Shown piece by piece: positions 19,110 through 27,318 of a stretch of DNA of 64,000 bases. Numbering within the stretch: position 1 is the stretch's first letter; each line of letters opens with the position of its first letter. Origin of the DNA: Erysipelotrichaceae bacterium (GTDB lineage: Bacteria; Bacillota_I; Bacilli_A; Erysipelotrichales; Erysipelotrichaceae); contig JAFULQ010000026.1 of NCBI GenBank assembly GCA_017473265.1, forward strand, positions 1-64,000. The letters run 5' to 3'. The notes beneath the pieces are model-generated. The model was not told the DNA's origin, ran no database searches, and worked only from the letters and a program-made list of their open reading frames with translations. Position numbers and translations under genes: made by a program.

Positions 19110-19778
19110 CTAGTCACCAAAATCATTTTGATATGCAACAAAACTGCAAGATTTAACACCTTGAATTTGTTGAATCGCTGTAATAATTACTGATTCTTTT
19201 TGCACATCTTTAACTTCTAATTCATAAGTAACTTCAACATCTTTACCATATGCAGTTTGAGAACGTAATTTCTTATTTTTAATTGATTCAACTTTTGCTA
19301 ATACAGCACTTTCAGCATCCATTGAATATTTAATAATTAACAAATAACGTCTAGACAATCTAAATCCAAATGCATAGCATCCCATGTATAATAATCCTAC
19401 TAATAAACTACCAAATATTGATGGTAAATACATACCAGCACCAGTCATAATACCTGCCGCAATAGCCCAGAACATAAATGCTGTATCAAGTGGTTCTTTA
19501 ACTGCTGTTCTAAAACGAACAATAGATAACGCCCCTACCATCCCTAATGATAACGCCATGTTTGATGAAATTGTACATGTAATAATTGATGTTACCATGG
19601 CTAATAAAATAATACTCATCGCAAATGAATTTGAATATACTACACCAGTATATGTTTTACGATAAATAAATAGAATAAATAATGCAATGACACATGCAAC
19701 TGCTACAGATAATAATAATTCTGGTAAAGAAATTGTGCCATTCAAATCAGCTAAAATCATTTCTAAAATATTTTGCAT
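19110..19778 (-). CDS. DUF4956-family membrane protein
   Basis: The 222-residue protein has four predicted membrane helices in residues 1-145 (LLLSVAVACVIALFILFIY, MSIILLAMVTSIITCTI, MALSLGMVGALSIVRFR and the FGSLLVGLLYMGCYAFGF area) and a soluble C-terminal part (150-222). The segment GALSIVRFRTAVKEPLDTAFMFW is typical of DUF4956. The function is unknown; the family is repeatedly found with VTC-type and CotH proteins, as here. AGGAGGTTAGTT precedes the start, 10 nt after the VTC gene. Confidence 0.85.
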   Translation of the reverse strand: MQNILEMILADLNGTISLPELLLSVAVACVIALFILFIYRKTYTGVVYSNSFAMSIILLAMVTSIITCTISSNMALSLGMVGALSIVRFRTAVKEPLDTAFMFWAIAAGIMTGAGMYLPSIFGSLLVGLLYMGCYAFGFRLSRRYLLIIKYSMDAESAVLAKVESIKNKKLRSQTAYGKDVEVTYELEVKDVQKESVIITAIQQIQGVKSCSFVAYQNDFGD

Positions 19779-19788
19779 AACTAACCTC

Positions 19789-20466
19789 CTACTTCACATT
19801 TGCACAACGTGCAAACTTACTAACAGCTTCTCTACGTAATGGAACAGTACTTAAGATACCTGCAATACTACTTGGTAAATATTCGTTATATTTAACTTCT
19901 AATACTTCCAAGCCATCGTCTAAGATATCATAACCTCCATTTTCAAGATTCCATAAATTCGTATCATACACACCAGAATGAATCATCGAATCAAAAGTGA
20001 TTCTAACATCACTAACAGGATGTACAAACGCAGTTCTTCGATATCTAACAACTACCGAAGGAACCAACCTTTCAATGCGCATAGCCCCTAGAAACTCTTG
20101 TAACAAAGGACTGTGTGATTTAATTCTTTCATATTGACCAGCAATTAAACAATCCGCAATTTCCTTAGAAATCTTCACTTGTTTTTTACTTGTCATATTG
20201 TTATGTTTCATTTTCTTTTCTAAACGAACAAACTCATAATTATCATTGTAATAACGAATACGATATTTACTACGATTTAAAACACCATTCATCTTTTCAT
20301 AATAAGCAACATTATCAATGGTATCAAAATATAAACTAGTAATAATATAAGAACCATCATCACCACCTGCATTTTTATCTTTATCTAAAAATGCTGATAA
20401 TTGTTGTTTCAAAGCCAAAGCATCCGTATGACTCAAAATATATTTAATTTCATATCTATACTTCAT
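19789..20466 (-). CDS. VTC-domain (polyphosphate polymerase-like) protein
   Basis: The 225-residue protein has the triphosphate-tunnel fold of VTC domains: RYEIKYILS, SLYFDT, RSKYRIRYYN, a basic strand VRLEKKMKHNNMTSKKQVKIS, VRYRRTAFV, VRITFD and LEVKYNEYLP. In yeast Vtc4 this tunnel makes polyphosphate from ATP; activity in bacterial members is inferred. GGAGG is 6 nt before the ATG at 20466, while the first ATG (20472) overlaps the CotH stop. It lies between CotH and DUF4956 genes as one operon. Confidence 0.87.
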   Translation of the reverse strand: MKYRYEIKYILSHTDALALKQQLSAFLDKDKNAGGDDGSYIITSLYFDTIDNVAYYEKMNGVLNRSKYRIRYYNDNYEFVRLEKKMKHNNMTSKKQVKISKEIADCLIAGQYERIKSHSPLLQEFLGAMRIERLVPSVVVRYRRTAFVHPVSDVRITFDSMIHSGVYDTNLWNLENGGYDILDDGLEVLEVKYNEYLPSSIAGILSTVPLRREAVSKFARCANVK

Positions 20467-20468
20467 AA

Positions 20469-23360
20469 TCATCCTCCAAAATACTTTTCATATTCCGCAT
20501 TGGACAATCCAAAATATGACTTCGCATGCTTTTTAATATAAGAATCACGTTTCTTAATATAATTGCGTAAACCACTAACAGCATCTTCCCAATATGCATA
20601 GGAATGACCCCATCTAGCACGATCACGTTTCATTTCTGGTTTAATTTCATTATAAATATCATCTAAACGTTGTAAAACTATGTCTTTTTTCCACGTATTC
20701 TTCATGTTATAACTTAAACGTTCTAAGAACATCTGTCTAAATTCAGCATTCTTCATTAAATTTCTTAAAATCGTCGTTTCCCAATGATTAAACGTCATAC
20801 CACCAGGATCCGTTGTAAAATTAAAGAAATTATAAGAATAATTATAAAATGCAAAATCTAAATCATAGAATATATAATGGAATCTACCATCATCTAAATT
20901 CGGATTTCTAAACATACGACTATTTACAATATCATTATTTGTTGTATAAATAACCGCAATCCAATAATCTGCACAGTTTTCAACATTTACCATATCTTTA
21001 ACTTTATCATAATTAGCCTTTTTAGACATATCATGAGTACTTACAAAATTACGTAAATTATTATAAGCTTTCATATTACCAGATTTATACGTTCTATCAA
21101 TACGAACAATATCTGTATTCGATGTCGTCGCTTCAACATTATAATGGTTAGCCACAAAGTGTTCATCTACCTTCTCACGAATGAAATACACACCCCAATA
21201 CTTCCCATTCATATATAAGATAACTGACTTATATGCCTGTACATCTACATCCGTATAATCATCTACCAAACTCGTACCAACTAAATCACGAATGACACTC
21301 TCTTCTTCATCTTGAGAGCCAGTACGCAACACAAAACTTTGATAAAAACTCGTATCACGCTTTTCAAATAAAGGATACTCTAAATGACCAGCACCATATT
21401 TTTTCTTAAATACAACTTCATAGCACTTTTTAGGATACCCACGTGCACTGCCACCAAACATCTGTAAACCAAAAGGAATCGAAAACTTAGACTCATTATC
21501 CTCTAATAATTCTATGACTCCGCCACCAACTTCATACCCTTCTGTCCAAGCATGGTTATGTAAATTATTAATTTTACTTTGATCCATACTTAATGATAAA
21601 ACAGGTAGTGTATGATTTTCATTGATGATATAAGAACAGGTCAGTGTTTGACTGACCATTTTATCTTGTTCTTTTGCCATAAATTTTAAAACAGTTGTTT
21701 TTGTTAAATGTAAAGGCTCACTATACACTTTACTAGAAGTCGTAGGATTAGAGCCATTCGTTGTATAGTAAATGGTCCCAACCCCATTTAATGCAACAAC
21801 AACTTCATCAACATCATTAACTACTAAAGAACCTTGGCTACTACTGGGAGAACTACTTCGAGCAATTGTACCAGCATCATTTTTCGCTTTAGGAGTTGGC
21901 GTTTTATAATAATACATTCCATTAGCGTCTTTACCATAGCTATAACCACTTGGTAAATCACCAACAAATAAACTATCTACAACTTTGTTATTTTTCGATA
22001 AATAAATACCTTCTCTTCCAGCCAAACCAAAATTCGCATGATAATAAGATTTATTAGTCAAATTCGTATTACCACTAGCCATAATTACATAATAAGCATT
22101 TGCATCTAAAGTAACTTCAGGCAATTGATATTTATTCACTTGATTTAAAGTATCAGATAAATAATAATCACTTAATAAAATTGCATGATCAGAATTGTTA
22201 TAAATTTCAATCCAATCATAATAATTCGCACCATTTTGCGCTAAATAACTATAGTTATTACTCATAGCCTCAGAAATAATTAAATCATTTTCTAAAGCAA
22301 ATGTAGAATGAAATTCTTTAATTCCTTCTGCACTATTTTCATATCCAGGAGTAGGTTCACAAGATTCAAAATATCCACCCTCTGCATAAACCATACTTAC
22401 ACCATCAGATACATTCTCATAACTATAACTAGCAATTACTTGACCCTTATTGTTCGTTAAAACTACATCGCCCGTATTACCTTCTAATTTAAATGAACTA
22501 TGAAGCACATCGTTTTTAAGATTCTTACCAGATGTATAAACAACCAACACTTCATTTGGTTGAATCATAACATTTGGAAACTGCCACTTAAAACTCTCAC
22601 TTAAACTATTAGATAAACTATAATTATTCAAAGAAATAATAGAATCAGAAATATTCTTAATTTCAATAAAACCATAGAATTGATGATCCATCATAAAATT
22701 CCCATCATTACGAACCAAGAATTCATTAATAATTAAACTAGAATCATCTACTGTCTGAATACTTGCTAATAAAGTATTATGCCCTTCAATTGTGTTCGCA
22801 AAACCAGGAGTAGGTAAATTTTGAATCACCCATTTACCATCTGCATTTCTTCCCATTACTTGATTCGCTTCTAAAGCTACTGTTTCAACCGCATCAATGA
22901 CTTTACCACTAGGCTTACGCAAAGAAATAACTTCATTTCCACTACTTGAAATTTTGAAATTCGCAAACATTCCTTCTTGTGCTTGTCCACTACAGAATAC
23001 TGTTAAATATTCATGAGGTCCAATTGAAGAATTTGCTGGGAATACCCACTTAATTTCTTTTTCACTATCACTTAATCCATAATTATCTAAAACAATTTCA
23101 GAATCTGTACCATTGTATAATTCAATATAATCATGACTATTCCCTTGATAATCACTAATTACACCACTACTAGTAGAACAAATTTCATTGATAATTAATT
23201 TTTCAATATGGAAAGACTCGTTCGTTAAGTCTTCAGTATCAATTTTAGAAGAATCAAAATTAGAAGAATCAGATAAAATAACAGAACCAATTGCTAAAGC
23301 AATCATTAGTCCTGCTAATAAAAAGAATAAAATAGGTTTTGTAGATTTACTTTGTTTCAT
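20469..23360 (-). CDS. CotH-kinase protein with lamin-tail domains
   Basis: This large exported or membrane-anchored protein (963 residues from ATG 23360; an ATG at 23369 is possible) starts with one helix, ILFFLLAGLMIALAIGSVIL. Three lamin-tail domains follow (about 60-190, 215-350 and 370-500; e.g. LIINEICST, LIINEFLVR, LIISEAMSN, each with a DYIEL-, FIEI- or DWIEI-type strand), then a chitobiase/FN3-like module (TIYYTTNGSNPTTSSKVYS) and a C-terminal CotH domain (WGVYFIREKVDEHF, IFYDLDFAFYN). CotH kinases phosphorylate spore coat proteins in Bacillus; here a cell-surface role is equally possible. It overlaps the VTC gene by 4 nt. Confidence 0.9.
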   Translation of the reverse strand: MKQSKSTKPILFFLLAGLMIALAIGSVILSDSSNFDSSKIDTEDLTNESFHIEKLIINEICSTSSGVISDYQGNSHDYIELYNGTDSEIVLDNYGLSDSEKEIKWVFPANSSIGPHEYLTVFCSGQAQEGMFANFKISSSGNEVISLRKPSGKVIDAVETVALEANQVMGRNADGKWVIQNLPTPGFANTIEGHNTLLASIQTVDDSSLIINEFLVRNDGNFMMDHQFYGFIEIKNISDSIISLNNYSLSNSLSESFKWQFPNVMIQPNEVLVVYTSGKNLKNDVLHSSFKLEGNTGDVVLTNNKGQVIASYSYENVSDGVSMVYAEGGYFESCEPTPGYENSAEGIKEFHSTFALENDLIISEAMSNNYSYLAQNGANYYDWIEIYNNSDHAILLSDYYLSDTLNQVNKYQLPEVTLDANAYYVIMASGNTNLTNKSYYHANFGLAGREGIYLSKNNKVVDSLFVGDLPSGYSYGKDANGMYYYKTPTPKAKNDAGTIARSSSPSSSQGSLVVNDVDEVVVALNGVGTIYYTTNGSNPTTSSKVYSEPLHLTKTTVLKFMAKEQDKMVSQTLTCSYIINENHTLPVLSLSMDQSKINNLHNHAWTEGYEVGGGVIELLEDNESKFSIPFGLQMFGGSARGYPKKCYEVVFKKKYGAGHLEYPLFEKRDTSFYQSFVLRTGSQDEEESVIRDLVGTSLVDDYTDVDVQAYKSVILYMNGKYWGVYFIREKVDEHFVANHYNVEATTSNTDIVRIDRTYKSGNMKAYNNLRNFVSTHDMSKKANYDKVKDMVNVENCADYWIAVIYTTNNDIVNSRMFRNPNLDDGRFHYIFYDLDFAFYNYSYNFFNFTTDPGGMTFNHWETTILRNLMKNAEFRQMFLERLSYNMKNTWKKDIVLQRLDDIYNEIKPEMKRDRARWGHSYAYWEDAVSGLRNYIKKRDSYIKKHAKSYFGLSNAEYEKYFGG

Positions 23361-23451
23361 TCTTCTCATCCTCTCATTCTTCGCTAATTGTAGCATATTT
23401 AATAAACAAAAAAAAGGTAGTCAAAAATAAAATAAAGAAACAATAATTTCC

Positions 23452-23694
23452 TTATCTTACTTTAACTACAATTACATCTTTTCCAATACTAATAATATTA
23501 TCAATCGCTATCACTATTTTCACATCATTAAAAAATAAACAACGTAATCTTTGTAATAAGTTCTTTGGTTCTTTTACAATAATACTTTCAATACATAAAC
23601 TATGACTGTTCAAATCTAAATCCGAAATAAAACCAATCATTTCACCATTTTGTTCATTAACAACAAACTTCTTTTGTAGTGCAGAATATTTCAT
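23452..23694 (-). CDS. ylmC: YlmC/YmxH-family PRC-barrel protein
   Basis: The 80-residue single-domain PRC-barrel protein (ALQKKFVVNEQNGEMIGFISDLDL, GKDVIVVKV) matches the YlmC/YmxH family, found in spore formers. The position just after sigG is the Bacillus ylmC position. AGGTGATACT precedes the ATG. The ribosome site lies in the loop of an 8-bp inverted repeat (23692-23717), which may modulate translation. Confidence 0.85.
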   Translation of the reverse strand: MKYSALQKKFVVNEQNGEMIGFISDLDLNSHSLCIESIIVKEPKNLLQRLRCLFFNDVKIVIAIDNIISIGKDVIVVKVR

Positions 23695-23717
23695 AGTATC
23701 ACCTACACCATACTATG
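23692..23717 (-). repeat. Inverted repeat enclosing the ylmC ribosome site
   Basis: CATAGTAT (23692-23699) and ATACTATG (23710-23717) form a perfect 8-bp stem. The loop holds AGGTG and the stem includes the ylmC start codon. It could be an RNA switch or an operator; no known class is recognised. Confidence 0.6.
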
Positions 23718-23721
23718 CTCG

Positions 23722-24495
23722 TTATAAATTTTTCTTTAAACAATTTAACGCATTTTTCTCCATTCTTGAAACTTGTGCTTGTGAAATACCCATTTCTTTC
23801 GCTAATTCCGTTTGTGTTTTTCCATCATAATAACGAGCATAGATAATCTCTCGTTCTTTATCATTCAGCAATCGCATACTACTTTGAATCGAAATTTGAT
23901 CATTTAATTTACGAATTTCATCATTACTATCTTCTATTTGATCAACTAATTGGATAGAATCCCCTTCATCACTATACATTGGTTCATAAATAGAAACTAC
24001 ACCTTGTAAGGTTTCTAAAGCCATATGCACATCATGTTCACTAATAGATAATTCCTTCGCAATCTCTAAATAACTCGGTTCAAATTGATTTTGTTGAAGA
24101 AACTGTTCTTTCATCTGTAAACATTTATAACTTTGATCTTTTAGTTGTCTTGAAATTTTAATCATTTGTCCATCGCGCAAATATCGTTTCATTTCACCAA
24201 TAATCATCGGAACTGCATACGTACTAAAACGCACTTCATGTTTCAAATCAAAATTATCAATTGCTTTAATCAAACCAATACATCCGATTTGAAATAAGTC
24301 ATCTAAATTATCTGTACGATTGATAAATCGCTGTACCATCGATAAAACTAATTTCAAATTACCATTTACCAAGGTTTCTTTACATTCAACTTCACCCTTT
24401 TGATATCTCTTAAATAAATCCATCATTTCATGATTGGACAAAACAGGTAAATCAGATGTTTTTAAACCACAAATATCCACTTTATAACGAGACAT
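23722..24495 (-). CDS. sigG: Sporulation sigma factor SigG (late forespore)
   Basis: The 257-residue sigma-70 factor closely resembles SigG: N-terminal SRYKVDICGLKTSDLPVLSNHEM, region 2 (VNGNLKLVLSMVQRF, DDLFQIGCIGLIKAIDNFDL, FSTYAVPMIIGEMKRYLRDG), region 3 and the region 4 helix-turn-helix (TELAKEMGISQAQVSRMEKNAL). It directs forespore genes after engulfment. GAGGTGA is 5 nt before the ATG at 24495. It is divergent from hflX, which separates it from sigE. Confidence 0.95.
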   Translation of the reverse strand: MSRYKVDICGLKTSDLPVLSNHEMMDLFKRYQKGEVECKETLVNGNLKLVLSMVQRFINRTDNLDDLFQIGCIGLIKAIDNFDLKHEVRFSTYAVPMIIGEMKRYLRDGQMIKISRQLKDQSYKCLQMKEQFLQQNQFEPSYLEIAKELSISEHDVHMALETLQGVVSIYEPMYSDEGDSIQLVDQIEDSNDEIRKLNDQISIQSSMRLLNDKEREIIYARYYDGKTQTELAKEMGISQAQVSRMEKNALNCLKKNL

Positions 24496-24551
24496 ATATC
24501 TCACCTCGTTATTAGTATCGACATACCTACCATCTTTACACTTGGCAGTTA

Positions 24552-24580
24552 TTGGTATTCTTTCAGACCTATGGTAAAAT
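24552..24580 (+). promoter_or_regulatory. Putative sigma-A promoter of hflX
   Basis: TTGGTA (24552-24557), a 17-bp spacer and TAAAAT (24575-24580) place the transcription start close to 24587, shortly before the chosen hflX start. Confidence 0.55.
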
Positions 24581-24605
24581 ACTATACATGAAAGAAGTTG
24601 ATTCT

Positions 24606-25853
24606 ATGAATGATTTAGGAATAATTGTTTCCCTTCAAATATATAAAAGCGATTCACAAATTCAATATGAAATGCAAGAACTAGAACAACTATGCAATGC
24701 TTGTCATATTGATATCGTAAATAGTTATGTTCAAAAAGCTGATACGATTAATGCAGCTACCTATATTGGTAAAGGAAAAGCCTTTGATATTGCTAGTGAT
24801 GTACATGATAAAAATGTAACTGTTGTAATTTTTAATCATGAACTATCTGGCTCTCAAGTTCGTAACTTAGAAACCATTATGCAAGTAAAAGTAATGGACA
24901 GAACCGATGTTATTTTAGAGATTTTCTCTAAACGTGCCCAAACCAAAGAAGCCAATCTCCAAGTAGAAATTGCACAATTAAAATATACTTTGCCACGTTT
25001 AGTACATGATAAAGTACAATACGATAGACAAGGTGGCGGTAGAAACCGTGGTGCTGGAGAAAAGAAACTCGAATTAAATAAACGTCGTATCGAACAAAGA
25101 ATTCATTCTTTAGAACGTGAATTAGAATTAGTTAAAAAGAATCGCGAAAATCAAAGTAACAAGCGTAATAAGAATACCATAGGAAAAGTTGCTTTAGTTG
25201 GATATACAAATGCTGGAAAATCTTCATTAATGAATGCATTATTACATATTACCCAACAAGAAGAACATAAACTTGTCTTTGAAAAAGACATGCTATTCGC
25301 GACTTTAGATACAAATACTCGTCTTATCGACAATAAAAACTACCCTGCTTTCTTACTAACAGATACTGTAGGATTTGTATCAAGCTTACCACATACATTG
25401 GTTAAAGCATTCCATAGTACCTTGGAAAGTGTAAATCAAGCTGATTTATTATTACATATTGTAGATCGTAGTCATCCAAAATACAAAGAACAAATGGAAA
25501 CAACGATTCAAACCTTAAAAGAAATTAAGGCACACAATATACCTATGATTACAATTTACAATAAAACCGATTTAGTACAAGAAGAAATTCATACTAGTGA
25601 AATTTGCATATCTTGTAAAACAAAAACAAATCTAAATCAAGTACTAGAAGCAATTACACAACACTTCTATAAAGAATACTATGAACTAGATTTGTTAATA
25701 CCATATGAAGATACCAATTTCTATCACAACTTACATAAATCCCAATTCATCAATGAAACACTTCTTGATGAAAAAGGATATAAAATTCATTGCTTATGTC
25801 ATCCAAACTTTTATAATGAACATATGCAAAGAATCCAAAAATATTTATGCTAG
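24606..25853 (+). CDS. hflX: GTPase HflX
   Basis: The 415-residue ribosome-associated GTPase splits stalled or stress-inactivated 70S ribosomes. It has the glycine-rich HflX N domain (AATYIGKGKAFDIAS, FNHELSGSQVRNLE, VMDRTDVILEIFSKRAQTKEANLQVE), RQGGGRNRGAGEKKLE, and G motifs GYTNAGKSSLMN (G1), DTVGFVSSLPH (G3) and NKTD (G4). I chose 24606 because the ATG at 24588 would sit at the predicted start of the transcript. It is on the plus strand between sigG and sigE, which are adjacent in Bacillus. Confidence 0.94.
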   Translation: MNDLGIIVSLQIYKSDSQIQYEMQELEQLCNACHIDIVNSYVQKADTINAATYIGKGKAFDIASDVHDKNVTVVIFNHELSGSQVRNLETIMQVKVMDRTDVILEIFSKRAQTKEANLQVEIAQLKYTLPRLVHDKVQYDRQGGGRNRGAGEKKLELNKRRIEQRIHSLERELELVKKNRENQSNKRNKNTIGKVALVGYTNAGKSSLMNALLHITQQEEHKLVFEKDMLFATLDTNTRLIDNKNYPAFLLTDTVGFVSSLPHTLVKAFHSTLESVNQADLLLHIVDRSHPKYKEQMETTIQTLKEIKAHNIPMITIYNKTDLVQEEIHTSEICISCKTKTNLNQVLEAITQHFYKEYYELDLLIPYEDTNFYHNLHKSQFINETLLDEKGYKIHCLCHPNFYNEHMQRIQKYLC

Positions 25854-26542
25854 CTTTCAACTAATTGATCTTTTAACTTCAAAATGATTCGTTTCTCTAA
25901 TCGAGAAATATACGATTGTGAAATACCTAATTTCTCTGCAATATCTTTCTGCGTTAACTCCTCCATTTGGATACCATAACGCATCATCATTATTTCCTTT
26001 TCACGCGGTTCTAAATGCTCTATAGCAGATAAAACCGCTTTTTTATTTTCATTTAACATAAATTCATCTTTAACTAAATCATTAGATGTACCTAATATAT
26101 CAGACAACAACAATTCATTTCCATCATAATCAATATTCAATGGTTCATCAAAAGACACTTCTACTTTTTGTTTATTTTTCTTGCGTAAATGCATTAATAT
26201 TTCATTTTCAATACATCTAGAAGCATACGTAACTAATTTAATGTTTTTATCCAAATCAAAAGTTTGTATAGCCTTAATTAAACCAAAGGTCCCAATACTA
26301 ATTAAATCTTCCATAAAAATCGGATTACTCTCAAAACGTTTCGCAATATAAACAACCAATCGCAAATTATGTTCGATAAGCTTATTTCTAGCTTGCATAT
26401 CCCCTTTTTGAAACAACAATAAAGCCTCTAGTTCATCTTCTTTACTCAATGGATGTGGTAAAACATCACTACCCTGAATATAATAACAATCACTCTCATA
26501 CGATTTACATTGTAAAGCTTTAAGTAACCATAAAAGCCACAT
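25850..26542 (-). CDS. sigE: Sporulation sigma factor SigE (pro-form, mother cell)
   Basis: The 230-residue pro-sigma-E has a hydrophobic pro-sequence of about 21 residues (MWLLWLLKALQ...) before YYIQGSDVLPHPLSKEDE, which matches the Bacillus cleavage region. Region 2 (HNLRLVVYIAKRFE, DLISIGTFGLIKAIQTF, TYASRCIENEILMHLRKKNK), VSFDEPLNIDYDGNELLLSDILGT and the region 4 helix-turn-helix (DIAEKLGISQSYISRLEKR) follow. It directs mother-cell genes after processing by SpoIIGA, whose gene lies 7 nt upstream and is interrupted. AAAGGTGA precedes the ATG. Its 3' end overlaps hflX by 4 nt. Confidence 0.95.
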   Translation of the reverse strand: MWLLWLLKALQCKSYESDCYYIQGSDVLPHPLSKEDELEALLLFQKGDMQARNKLIEHNLRLVVYIAKRFESNPIFMEDLISIGTFGLIKAIQTFDLDKNIKLVTYASRCIENEILMHLRKKNKQKVEVSFDEPLNIDYDGNELLLSDILGTSNDLVKDEFMLNENKKAVLSAIEHLEPREKEIMMMRYGIQMEELTQKDIAEKLGISQSYISRLEKRIILKLKDQLVES

Positions 26543-26549
26543 AGTTATT

Positions 26550-27260
26550 TCACCTTTCTAGTAATTGATTCAATAAACATGGATACAAATTTTGAATATC
26601 TTTTTCTATATATGCAATATATACCCTCTGCTTAGGAATATGTACTCCAACTATAGAACCTTGACACACTTCTACTAATTCATTTTGAACAGTCGCAATT
26701 ACTTTCTCTTTAACCTGCAACACTTGTTTATCATGTAAATAAATAATCGGTATCTGCTGATAATTCGCAAAATTACCACTATCCCAATATCCATAACAAC
26801 GAACATGATATTCATCAAATTCTAAAGATATCGCATAACAATACTCTTTTAATTTTCTAAATGAACTACATCGATATAATAAAACATAAGTAACCAAAGA
26901 TAAAACAAACAATACCAATACCCATTGATAAGATGTCGTTTTCATATACCAAATTCCATGATAAATAGTACCTTCAAATAAGATATACATAAACAAGATA
27001 ATCATAAAGCATAGTAACTAATGACAAAACATTAAACAAACTTTACGCATATACAAAAATATAGATACAACTTCTATAAGTAATACAGCATACATAGAAA
27101 TATCTGCATACAAAAAAACCAAGATACAATTACTAATAATAACAACTATAATCATTCTTCGTTTATCTATATACTGATTAACTATATATGCAGATAATAA
27201 TGATGTACAAATACACAAAACAACCTGAAACAAGAATACAAACTCCAAATATGATTTCAT
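26550..27260 (-). pseudogene. spoIIGA: spoIIGA, sigma-E processing protease, split by an in-frame TAG
   Basis: Two segments lie in the same frame: 27260-27021 and 27005-26550, divided by a TAG at 27020-27018 and four further codons. Together they give about 238 residues with five membrane helices (the fourth runs across the stop: VCLMFCH, then LLCFMIILFMYILF) and the SpoIIGA protease domain with the aspartate motif YWDSGNFANYQQIPIIYL. The ATG at 27005 has no ribosome site. SpoIIGA cuts the pro-sequence of SigE at the septum, and the gene directly precedes sigE. Options are a nonsense mutation, read-through, or a sequencing error. Confidence 0.85.
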
Positions 27261-27275
27261 ATACATCCCTAAAAC

Positions 27276-27308
27276 AAAATACCATTACATAATAGAAAAT
27301 AATGTCAA
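27276..27308 (-). promoter_or_regulatory. Possible long-spacer spoIIG promoter
   Basis: On the minus strand TTGACA (27308-27303) is followed after 21 bp by TATTTT (27281-27276). The Bacillus spoIIG promoter, activated by Spo0A, is known for a longer-than-normal spacer, so this is suggestive. No clear 0A box was seen. Confidence 0.3.
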
Positions 27309-27318
27309 TTATCCACAG

